A stretch of DNA of 64,000 nucleotides. Origin: Actinernus sp. WN-2022 (taxonomy: Eukaryota > Cnidaria > Anthozoa > Actiniaria > Actinernidae). Below, piece by piece: positions 35,118 to 46,600 of this stretch (position 1 is its first letter; the number at the start of each line of letters is the position of its first letter). A program made the translations under genes and the position numbers. The notes below the pieces were generated by a model that saw only the letters and a list, made by a program, of their open reading frames with translations, had not been told where the DNA came from and ran no database searches. The stretch spans positions 75,673,032-75,737,031 of the forward strand of contig JAOWCC010000936.1 in assembly GCA_030867875.1 (NCBI GenBank), in the 5' to 3' direction.

Positions 35118-37188
35118 GTGAACGCGAAGAAAAGTCTAAAGAAAGTCATCCTGCTGGTTACTGCGACAGGCGAGTCCTACGGGTTGTGAATCTCAATCAT
35201 CGTTTTCTTTGTCTTAAAGTTTTCTTAATTATTGAAACTAAAGCAAGTTGGTCATGATATGATTTTTTCTATACAAGTTTGTCTTTTAAAAGTATGAAAA
35301 ATAATGAAAGCTCAAAGCCCAAACCGCTCGGGCCTCATTTCGTGAGAATTATACACATAGTAAAGGTACGACACACGCTGCAACAGCCTCCAATTGTTTT
35401 GAGAAGGGGTTGACACAAAGCAACATACGCAGACGCAGTAATGCATTGATCATAAGCAGTGTGAACGAGAGGCTCGAAGAAATGAAAGGCGAAGAGGCGA
35501 AAGAGAGGAGAGAAGACAAAGAAGAGCCGCTGGTGTTATCCGTTGAGAATCTCACTTCCATGCGCTGCGTTTCAAATCAAGAAAGCACATCAAACCTGTT
35601 TTGGTAGGCCATTGGTAAGCCAATGAAAATCACCGTTACATCTAGCACTCACTGTTGCGCCTGGTAATGGGTAGATTATCCAATCAGGAAAGAGGTTCAA
35701 ATGCTGAATTTGATGTTCGCATGGAAATGTACACGAATGTACACGCCTCTCTCGCCTCTTATTTCTCCCAGCCTCTGGGTAAGAGAACTACAGCCATTGC
35801 AGACATACTGCGCATGTTGTATCGTGCTGTACCGTGTATTGTACCGTATGTCCGTACTATGCGTGCTTCAGTCCGTATCCGCGTTTCACAGTTCATTCAA
35901 GTACATGCACGTTTGTACGCCAGCTAATCGACGAGAACATGGTTTTGAGTTCAAACTATTCATTCTTAATGTAATTCATAACGTCATTCTACCACAATAT
36001 TCCACTTCCGATATATACTTCACTTGTCACGCACGCACAAAAGTTGGGGTAAATGACATTGACGGTCTGAGTCGTTTTTCATTTTCCGGAACAGCCTTTT
36101 TGAAATAGCCGTACGTACACATGGATCTTTAATTCACATGGATCTCTAATTATCATGATCCAAAGCTAAGATCGATACGAACAGATGTTTCTCACCCAAA
36201 TCTGCCCCTTTCAACTAACTTAATGTTGATAAGACAAATCGTTAAAGGAGAACTGAACCCTAAATCAATCCGACGACTATACAAACTTGTATTCAGGAGA
36301 AATTACTTCTGCTATTTTATTTCTTTGTGGTACACGTCTAAAAAGAGGAAATACATTTAGAAGGTCGAAAAATAGCCAATTCTCCGCTGATAAAGCTAGT
36401 TTGTGTGGCGGCTCAATTGAGTACTTTTTGCCCGTATCGTACGTCATGCATACCAAGGAAAACAACCACACCTTCAGCACAAAGAAAGCACAATAGTGCG
36501 CAATTATGAGTCGTTAGTCCATCTGTTTAAAGCCGAAAACAACATGACAAACCTAATTTATTCCCCGTATAGTATGTCACAGATTACAGGAATTGAGCAG
36601 TCTGTACTTAGCGGCGGTTGGGAGAAAGATTTGCATATTTTCTTTCCTTTGACGCAAAACACAGTAAAATAAATGTTGGTATGAGTCTTTTCATGTTTAG
36701 ATCTACTCATTGAGCTAAAGTTGATTTTAGGCTTCAGTTCTCCTTTAAACTGCTGAGCTGGGAGCGTTGGTAGAATGAAAATACATTAAATCATAAAGAT
36801 TAGAAAAATTGATATGCAATGACAATCAATGAAATGCAATGACTAATAAGAGCTTTTCCCTGCCCTGACACATATTGGAGAACTCTTTAAAAAATAGGTC
36901 CAAGCTCTTACATATTTCCTATTTATTTTATATAAAAGGAATTAAATGTCTTGCTATTTTCAAATGCTCGTACTTCTATCCATTTACTCGATCTTAGAAC
37001 TTTTAACTCGGTCCATAAACAGTAGAGTTATTTTATATGGCGATTTTTTCATTAGATAAACCTCGATGCTTTTCGAAGCCTGTTCACCATTTTTTAAAGA
37101 GTTGATGCCTATATAGCAAGTAAACATAGCACTTTAAAGTATTAAAATGACATTAGTGAATCAAATTAAATCAATGATTTATTTTATA

Positions 37189-38203
37189 TTGTGACTACTG
37201 AACTCGGGGCCACTTAGACAACGAGAACTAAACACATTGCAAAACGAAAATAAAGCATTCCAGAGTACAAATCCTAACATATCCATGCGATTTTCTTTCA
37301 TTCCAAAGACTTTGACTTCAGAACTGGTGTGTCAGCCGCTGCTCGTCCGATTTTTGAGGGCGACGATCAAATTCGCCTTTTACCGGATCGAAGCTCGAGC
37401 AAGTCGAAATGCTATTGTCTTGTACTCGACACTGATTGGCTCAAGTAACCGTAAGTCGAAATGCTATTGTCTTGTACTCGACACTGATTGGCTCAAGTAT
37501 CCTTAAGTTGAAATGCTATTGTCTTGTACTCGACACTGATTGGCTCAAGTATCCTTAAGTTGAAATGCTATTGTCTTGCACTCGACACTGATTGGCTCAA
37601 GTATCCTTAAGTTGAAATGCTATTGTCTTGCACTCGACACTGATTGGCTCAAGTATCCTTAAGTTGAAATGCTATTGTCTTGTACTCGACACTGATTGGC
37701 TAAGTATCCTTAAGTTGAAATGCTATTGTCTTGTACTCGACACTGATTGGCTCAAGTATCCTTAAGTTGAAATGCTATTGTCTTGTACTCGACACTGATT
37801 GGCTCAAGTATCCTTAAGTTGAAATGCTATTGTCTTGTACTCGACACTGATTGGCTCAAGTATCCTTAAGTTGAAATGCTATTGTCTTGCACTCGACACT
37901 GATTGGCTCAAGTATCCTTAAGTTGAAATGCTATTGTCTTGTACTCGACACTGATTGGCTAAGTATCCTTAAGTTGAAATGCTATTGTCTTGTACTCGAC
38001 ACTGATTGGCTCAAGTATCCTTAAGTTGAAATGCTATTGTCTTGTACTCGACACTGATTGGCTCAAGTATCCTTAAGTTGAAATGCTATTGTCTTGTACT
38101 CGACACTGATTGGCTCAAGTAAACGTAAGTAGGAATGCTTTGTTTTCATTCTGCAATGTGATTGGTTCTCGTTGTTTAAGTTTCCCCCGTTTCAGTAGTC
38201 ACA
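37189..38203 (+). mobile_element. CACTTAGACAACGAGAAC-family element, copy B, with 14 minisatellite units
   Basis: Terminal inverted repeats GTGACTACTGAA ... TTCAGTAGTCAC enclose the shared subterminal blocks (CACTTAGACAACGAGAACTA; inverted GGTTCTCGTTGTTTAAG). Between them is an array of 14 units of 52 bp. Confidence 0.75.
37401..38126 (+). repeat. 52-bp minisatellite, 14 units
   Basis: Unit begins AAGTTGAAATGCTATTGTCT and includes CTCGACACTGATTGGCTCAA. Starts fall at 37401, 37453, 37505 and so on, with two 51-bp units at 37661 and 37920. Five-unit blocks 37609-37867 and 37868-38126 repeat the same variant order (TGCA variant, then the 1-bp deletion, then three standard units), so a 259-bp block was duplicated. 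Confidence 0.95.
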
Positions 38204-38869
38204 CTAATTCTATCTGTTCTTTGTAAATAGAATTTCGTTGAATACTTGTGGTAGGCAAATAGATTACGTTATAAGTTTTATATAATACTTCGATTGAAGA
38301 TTAATATAGTAAAACCCTGGATACTAGAGTATTTCATGTAAAGCGGTCTATTATTGTTTCAAAGCGAGACAAAATGGAAGCAAAAGGAAGAAGTGTCAGT
38401 TTGTTTCTTTTGTGGGATAAAGTTTAAGCGGTTCATGTTTATAATGAAGCTGACTCGCTTGATGTGGTAATGTTATTCAAATTCAATTTGCTTGAAATAC
38501 ATTTAAACATTTAAAATATTGGAGAAACAATGTCTAAATAAACAAGCGGGCCTTTGACTCTCTCACTGTTCGCAAAGTTTGTCCACTTTACAATGCCTGT
38601 TGTCTACTTGTGAGGTTTCCTTTTGTTTTGTAGCTGAAACTTATAGCTGACTAAATTGTCAAGGATCATCAATCACAGTTTCCGGCAAACTCCCCCCCCC
38701 CCCCCCCCCTGTTTCATCCTAAATTTAATGGTTAATCATTAATTACACATGATACCCAAGGGAGGGGCGTGTGGATAGTTTCTCAGAAACCGTTGTCAGT
38801 TAAGCAATCTCAAAGGTAAAGCCGTTTTAGCTTGTACAGGCGATGCGACTAGGTGAGAGCTAGATGTTA

Positions 38870-39000
38870 CGCTAAAAATCATCCCATGTAGCATACCTGT
38901 TGCGCTAAAAATCGTCTCGTATAACACGCCTGTTGCGCTAAAAATCATCCCATGTAACATACCTGTTGCGCTAAAAAATCGTCTCGTGTAACATGCATTA
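38870..39000 (+). repeat. 33-bp tandem repeat, 4 units
   Basis: GCTAAAAATCATCCCATGTA and GCTAAAAATCGTCTCGTATA variants alternate, starting at 38871, 38904, 38937 and 38970. Confidence 0.9.
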
Positions 39001-39054
39001 AATTTCATCGCGAAAAATCGTCGTTACAAATTCTCGCGTGTAACACGACCTTAA

Positions 39055-39603
39055 AGTGCCTATCACCCTTTTGCAATTTTGATAGCTTATGAACCTCCGA
39101 AATGTTTTGATTACTTCTGTGAATAAATTTTTGGTTTAAATTGAATACTTTATGTTCTACGCTTGTTTGAAATCGTGTAAATGTGACCTTTCCTGACCCA
39201 TGACCGCGTAAGTAAAGGCCTGGGTCGAAACCTGGGTAGACGTCATCTCATTAATGCATTATTTTCCATGGCGCCTTTTTATCACAACAACATCGATGCA
39301 TAGAAAATATACACAGTTTGTGGGTTGTTAGTAAAGAAAAAAGTCATTTTAGTCAACATGTTAAGTATTTCTTCAAATGATTGCAAAGCCGAATTAATTA
39401 TATGACGTCAAGATGACGTCTACCCAGGTTTCGACCCAGGCTTTTCCTTACGCGGTCATGGGTCAGGAAAGGTCACATTTACACGATTTCAAACAAGCGT
39501 AGAACATAAGTATTCACTTTAAACCAAAAATGTCTTCACAGAAGTACTCAAATCTTTTCGGAGGTTCATAAGCTATCAAAATTGCAAAAGGGTGATAGGC
39601 ACT
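39055..39603 (+). mobile_element. 549-bp long-arm palindrome flanked by TTAA
   Basis: Arms of about 190 bp run from AGTGCCTATCACCCTTTTGC to AACCTGGGTAGACGTCATC and back in inverse order to GCAAAAGGGTGATAGGCACT. TTAA lies at 39051-39054 and 39604-39607, the target duplication expected for piggyBac-type movement. Confidence 0.85.
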
Positions 39604-39925
39604 TTAAAGAAACTCTGCAAGTCAGAGAAAGCAGGCTCATCACACAGACATGTGTAACATTTGAACAATTTCTGGAATTGTGAGACAAAGAGCTCAAAGT
39701 CTGGTACACTTGTTTACTTAATCGTTGTCGTAACGTTAAGTTCCAGGGTTGTATGTAAATACAAGGTTAGTATGTAGCTACAGCGTAGCGAGGCCATATC
39801 GTTTTCCGTCCTCATCATGTGCATGTTCATTCGTGTACCAAGTGACATTGTTATGAATTTAAGGTATATTTTTCTTAATAAAGTTCAATTGATAATTAAC
39901 GTTTGTCAGTTGGTTTATGTACGGG

Positions 39926-40350
39926 TTAAAGGAGATGTGTGACGGTGAGGCGCCTTCATATTCGCACACAGTTATTATGAACTGAAGAATCTCGCACGCA
40001 CGTGGGATGGTTACAATCAAAGCAAATATGCAAACATGTCTAACAAATTGTGCATAGACGTAGTCTTCATGGCAAATATTACGCAATGATCATTTCAATC
40101 AAGCATCGAGGGAGGGGACTGACTAATTTTAACCAATTAACAGCCACCAATCAATCACTGAGTCACACATGCACAACACCATGACATATCCCCTTTAACT
40201 GTTTGTAGCCAATTAACAGCCCCCGATCGATCATCGAGTCACACATGCACAACACCATGACATATCCCCTTTAACTGTTTGTAGCCAATTAACAGCCCCC
40301 GATCGATCATCGAGTCACACATGCGCAACACCATGACATATCCCCTTTAA
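39926..40350 (-). mobile_element. AGGGGCT-family MITE with tandem 76-bp terminal repeats
   Basis: A divergent copy runs 39926-40198 between TTAA sites. It is followed by two further 76-bp copies of its right end (GTTTGTAGCCAATTAACAGC ... CATATCCCCTTTAA) up to about 40350. Confidence 0.65.
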
Positions 40351-40504
40351 CTGCTGATATCTTGCTATGCGTTTCACGTCATATTCTAAGTAAAAAAACG
40401 AAACAATATGTACAGCGGACACACGTTAAACGCATGCGTTCAGCTCGATAAAAAATAAGCTTGACGTACAGTTGTAAGATTCGCACTAATCCAAGACGTG
40501 AATA

Positions 40505-40610
40505 CCCTGGATGCCAGAGGTTCTACTGCCTTCGCTAAGCCAAAGTTTATGCGCGAAGGAGCAAAGCGGCGCTTTGGCTTAGAGGGCAGTAGAACCTCTG
40601 GCATCCAGGG
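40505..40610. repeat. Hairpin in the TRMT1L 3' flank
   Basis: CCCTGGATGCCAGAGGTTCT and inverse AGAACCTCTGGCATCCAGGG with a further GCCAAAG pair, 106 bp. It starts about 46 bp after the TRMT1L stop, probably inside the 3' UTR. Confidence 0.7.
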
Positions 40611-40655
40611 TACCCCTTCCAGGGTCTTCGGCACAGTGTTACGGTGTGAAGTGTT

Positions 40656-43600
40656 TCACACTCGAGTAGTTCTACAGCACAGGCTAATTGCAGTCTTTAG
40701 TTGTTGCACATTGGCGTTGGTTCTGACGGCTTTCGGATCAAAATGAGTTGCACTTGCTTTAAACCCTTGACCACGGAGAACCACAATCATCAGCGCCAAC
40801 CTGAAAACACGAACAGATATACAATTTGCACCAACGTCAAAAAAACAGAACCTAATGAGCGTTTAATATCGATCAAGGAAAAGTTAATGCCGTAGTATTT
40901 TTACATCTCAAGAAGGCTTTCGATAAAGTCGATCATGAGATTTTATTATCTAAACTAATCGCCTATGCTGTACAGGGAAACTCAGATACATGGTTTAAGT
41001 CGTATTTAGGTAACCGCACACAAAAATGTTTCGTTAATAGTTCTCTCTCAAGGAACCGCCCCCTTAATTGCGGTGTACCTCGAGACAATTTTGGGCCCAA
41101 TGTTTCTTCTTCTTTACACTAACGACTAACTAAATCTCAGCCGAGAATGTATGCAGATGACACTCATCAGACATTTGTAATATAATGATAAAAATATCAT
41201 AGTTCAAGCTTTGAATCAAGATCTTGAAATAGTCAAGAAGTGGCTCATCGCAAACAAAAATTAAAACAGTGCTCAAGAGTATTATTTACTTTCTCAAGAG
41301 CTCCATCTCTTACAATCAATGGTGCTTGGAGTTTACATTGACAAAAACCTCACTTGGAGCACAGAAAAATTTACGAGTCTAAGTGGAGAAGCTAGGGAAT
41401 CGAACACCACTTATTGCGCCACACTTGCTACGCAGTGGCTACGCGGTACGCGGCTACACGGATAACTTATGAGTCTAAGTGGAGAAGCTGTGCTACGCAG
41501 TGGCTACGCCGGTACGCGGCTACACGGATAACCTATGAATCTAAGTGGAGAAGCTGTGCTACGCAGTGGCCACGCGGAAGTCGAGAAGCTGTGTTACGCA
41601 GTGGCTACGCAGTGAGAGCAAGACCACCCCTCCCACATGCTATACCTTTCACCGCGTACCTACTGGCTACACGGATATAGCTTAGAGTTGCGGTTGCAAT
41701 TTAGCTAGAAGGGAGGATATTTACTTTGTGGTGAACATCCAAAAGTCAAAAAAATAAGGAGTTTGGATGGTTTGGATGAACAAGAGTTATTATACCGAAC
41801 GAATAATCATCCAGTCAATACACGCAATATGAGTGTGGACAGCTCGTGCGAACAGTCCAATAGGTCACGTGACCCTAATACACACATTTGATTGGAGGAT
41901 TATTTGTGGACTCACCTTGGTAAGTTACATCCTTTTCCCCCATAGTTATGCAAATTGTAGTAAAATGCTGCAGATCTCTCTCTAGTCTCACGATTCCCTT
42001 TCGCACTTGAGGAAACACTGCTTCCTTCGACAACTTGCTCATCACCACCCCCACCCACCCCTTCCTCCAATTGATCTGAAGGAACCTCTGGAACCTGAGG
42101 GTGTGTGTCTATTTCCATACACTCTGCTTCGGCCAGTAGGGTGTTCAGCATCTCGTTCAACCTTTTACTCAAGGTCAGTGACTTTGCCTTTGACACCATT
42201 TTGCTGAGAAAGGCTTTATTGTAAATGGGTCCAGTCCTACATGAAGGTAAAGAACCTGATTATAGTCAAACAGGTAACGGATATCTCTATCATTAATATC
42301 ACTTCATTATCATCATTATAGGAAAAGTTTAAGCATAATCTAATATTGTTATTATACATCAGTTTTCTGAACTTCTGAAAATTATATTTGGATAATATCG
42401 TTCCAACTGATAACAACACAGTAAGGTAGTTCAATACTCATATAATACCTTTATAAAACATACACATGCTGCTATCAAAAATTCACACATACAATTCAAT
42501 ATAACTATCTGCCAATTGAAGGGTTGTGTGCAAAAAGGGCATATTAGTGACTCTTGATCACATTCTAAATTCTCCCTTAGAAAACAAAGAAGTTGAAGGA
42601 GAATTTAAAACGTGATCAGGACACGCCCTTTTTGGACAAAACCCTTCAATTGCAAACGAGATGAATAACGATGCCTGATTATTACTATACTCACCACATT
42701 GGCCCAAGCTCTACAGTGTTATGACGTGAAGATGTTCGTTCTCTGCAGTCACATGGTAAACACTCTAGCCAATTCCGTTCTTTGTAGCACGTATCAGGGC
42801 AGACGACTCGCTCGTGACACACTGTACAACTGAGTACTGGGTTAATATGATGGACAGCCAGGTCGGCATGTTTAGCACCTCGTTTTACTCTTACGACCAC
42901 CAAGACAAAATGCTCTGCAGCAACTGAAAGGAGAACCTCTAGTCCCTTGTCATGATGAGCTGCTGCCCTGAATGGCAACAGGAAATGATGGTGGAATTAG
43001 CATTCAGATGTTGTCTAAGACAGCTCTGCAAAACGCTAATGCATATGCAGGAATATCACCCGGGAAATTGTGCTTGTCCGCAACATTTTGGTTGAAATTT
43101 CACTTGAAATGTGGACTTCAAAGCAATTGTTACACAAAAGTACAAGCGTATACAGTGAAACCTGTATTAAGCGGACCCCATATTAAGCGTAAAGAATGTA
43201 ATATATAAAGTGGTAAGCTGTAGTGCTAAGTAGTGCTAATATTAAGCGGACACCCTGTATTAAGAGGATAACAGCTAGGGTCCCGAAATTTGCTTCCCAT
43301 ATTTAATGTATTAAGTGGATGCGGACACTGAAAAGACGGCAATTTGGTATTTTCTATTGTTAAAAACCTGTATTAAGCGGACACTTAAATGATTTTAATT
43401 AGATTATAGGATTACATCATGTACTTTGCACCATTGAAAGCATAGATTAAGAACACGATAAGCGGGTTCGCATTTATTTGTCCAATCAACACACAGTCGG
43501 GGGTTGTAGAACTGTAGTCTTTTGTGTGTAGAGCATTATAATCGTTCCATGTCACCAGAAACAATTCACAATCAAAACGAGAACTCTCTGTCCTAGTGTA

Positions 43601-46600
43601 TCAATGATGTTCTATTCACAATCAAATTCTTCTTTTGCCAATTTTCTCTTCAGCCATTCACATGAAAAGTGATCTCCATGAAAGCTATACTCACACGGCA
43701 GTTCTCTCGTTTTTCAGTTATCTTTACGTTGCCAGAGTTTGTTTGGCGCTTTAAGAATTTGCTCACAGAAACTGTCATTAGCTTTGGAACGTGGCCAACA
43801 ACTTCTTCTTTTTCTGAGTTGCATTCGTTGGAATGCTTGAGTAGCGAGCTTGTTGATCGCGAATTACGGTAGAGAATTATTAAAAGAGCAGCTTGAAATT
43901 CGATTAAAGTAAACAGAGAGACAATTAAATGTTAATAATTGACAATTATCGCATAATGTATCGGAACCTGTATTAAGCGGACACCAGCCACGGTCCCGAG
44001 GGTGTCCGCTCAGTTTCACTTTATTTTAAGTGCTTATAAATAACATGAATCGATCAGCCCCAAATTTAACTGGCTTGATGTCTAAACTAATAAAACGTTT
44101 TAATAACTCCTGCAATATGGGACTAGACTGCGAACAGTCCCTCCTTTTCCCTCCATTGATTGTAATTTGCGAGCGGAGCGAGCGAAGAGAAAATATGGCA
44201 GGCGTTCGAGCGGAGCGAGAGGCAGTCTATATGGGACAAGTGGGACAAACTACCGCATGTCTGATGTTGGTACTGTAACCATGCTGTACCATAACTCTGA
44301 CATTTGATCCGATTAGCAGAACAAAAACAACCGGGAAACCATTTCAATGTCATGGCATGCCGTACAGTAACCGTGCCATAGTCATTGCTGTAGTTTATCC
44401 CATTCATACGAAATCTGCTCTTACTAATGCCTCTTACATGTATACCTACTTTCAAAAAATAATGAAACTCCTGTTAAAGCCTAACCCTGTGTTGAACATA
44501 TCTTTTTTATAGTCCATCACCTATGTTGCAGAATTATAATATAATACCTCACTGCTGCAGCAATGACTAGTCTAGCAGCTGATTCCTTGGCATACTCAGT
44601 CCTTGTTGCATGAGCAGAGTAATGTCTGCGAGTAACATTAGGATATATTCCATATAGGGCTGCAATGTCGGTGGATGTGATTGACACTATACCATTGTTG
44701 TGGACATTATGGAATGCAGCATCCAGATGTGGAACGGAGCAGCCAAAGGGATCAAGATGTCTGAGGAATGAAACGATCATGTGGTGTTGGACTATAATTC
44801 ATCACTCATAATGGCATTTTAAACAGCAATTCAGCTACATGTACCAGCTACATGTAGTACATGTTGAGGTACATGTTCTGTACTCTGAGAAAATACAAGT
44901 TGAGTTATATCACACAACTTTATATCTAGTACTTGTATCAGTATTACTCACGACTTACTCGGACTGTGACAAACACTTAAAGCATTTACAAACCAACTAA
45001 TGGCATGCTGGGAACCAGGGCAACTTCGACAAGAAGAACTAAACACAGTCATTGCAAAACTAAAATATTAAGCATTCCAAATAAATTAAAAATCCTAGCA
45101 AGCAAGTTGAAATGCTATTGTCTTGTACTCAACACTGATTGGCTCAAATAACCATAAGTTGGAATTCTTTGTTTTCGTTCTGAGATGTGATTGGTTCTCG
45201 TTGTCTAAGTGGGTTACAGTAGTCACTCTGTAAATTTACTGGATATAACAAAAGTTTCACCCTTCAAAAAATGCATGTGCTTACATGAAATCAAAGGATC
45301 TTGAGTGCATGATCAGCCTAGCATCATGGTTTGTCACCTCAACTTTTACCCATGGTTCTTCAACTGCTGCATTTGTGTCTCCACAAGGATCTTCTGCGTT
45401 TTCAAGTAAGCAATGATGGCAAAATCTCTTAGCTACTTGAAGACTATCCTTAAACTCTTCTTTACGCTTTATATTAATTGTCTCATTTGATGTGACCATT
45501 GAATCTGTAACAGGATTGACTCCATTGGGTGATTCATTAGTTTCACATTTTATGCTTGTAGATGTTGCACAATAATTACTGTCTTTTCTATCAATATAAT
45601 TGTAATCTTTTATTTCTAGGTTTTTCACAGCCTCAACTCGTACTCCATTTCTAGCACAGTTTTTCTTGATGCAGTCAGCACAATGTTTGCTGTAGTCGTT
45701 GATTGTAACATGTAGACCCTTCTTCACCATCTTTGCCCATTGTAAACCCATGATTCCTGAAAGAACAAACATGTACATGTAATTATAATGATATAGCTAC
45801 ATGTGTATATAGATCCTGCTAGCCTCTTCTATCAGCCAGTAATCTGTACCAGTACAAAATGTTTTTGGTACAGAGACACATGAAAAAACCAACAGTCCCA
45901 GTTTTTTCCAGTACAGTTAATTATTTTATTGGAAAAATCTGGCAAATTGATCAAAATCAATATTAAGGATAAAGAAAATATAATGATTACATGTACCTCA
46001 ATAGACCAATCAAGGTCATCATTGCCATTATGATATCTATGCTGAAATATTTGTTTTTAAACTTCGCCGAGTTGTTTTTAATAGCCCAAGCAAGGTCTCT
46101 TTAAAAATGCAATAAAAATATGGGTCACCATTCTCGTTTTTGCGTTAAGTAGCTGCAATTTAGAAGTCCCACAGCAGAAATAATTATGTGAAATGTCAGC
46201 ATGAGTAAACAGTGCCCATCAACTGCTAGTAGGTATAACTGTTCATAGCAAATAAAATTAATGAATTTATTACGCAGTATATATATGTATACCAAACTTA
46301 ACATAAAAAAGCCAATGTAATTAATAAATAAGACAAGTGTTAAAATATACAAGATTCAGTACTACACCCAAACACAGATATTTGTACCTATGATTTTAGA
46401 TTTCACCATCATGCGCTGTATATACAATGTATGCACATTTGCAAAACAGGGAATCACCTTAATTAACAATACTGTAGCACCAATACTGCTAAAAAGATAG
46501 CCTGCAGAACAGAAGCACTTTGAGGAGAGACCCCACTTATTAATTTGCATTGAAATAACACTGAGGGCCTATTTTGCAGGCTACTAAAAAGAGCACCTCA

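Larger units (their letters stand above)
34654..40655. other. Intergenic region between convergent genes
   Basis: No coding gene recognised. It holds a hairpin at 34961-35117, the copy B minisatellite element (37189-38203), a 17-bp poly-C run near 38691, a 33-bp tandem repeat (38870-39000), the 549-bp palindrome (39055-39603) and the AGGGGCT-family cluster (39926-40350). The open frames at 35349-36108 show no family signature. Confidence 0.6.

Noticed and set aside
35349..36108. Several 60-135-codon frames in the intergenic region
   Set aside because: No domain signature, no splice support, overlapping on both strands.
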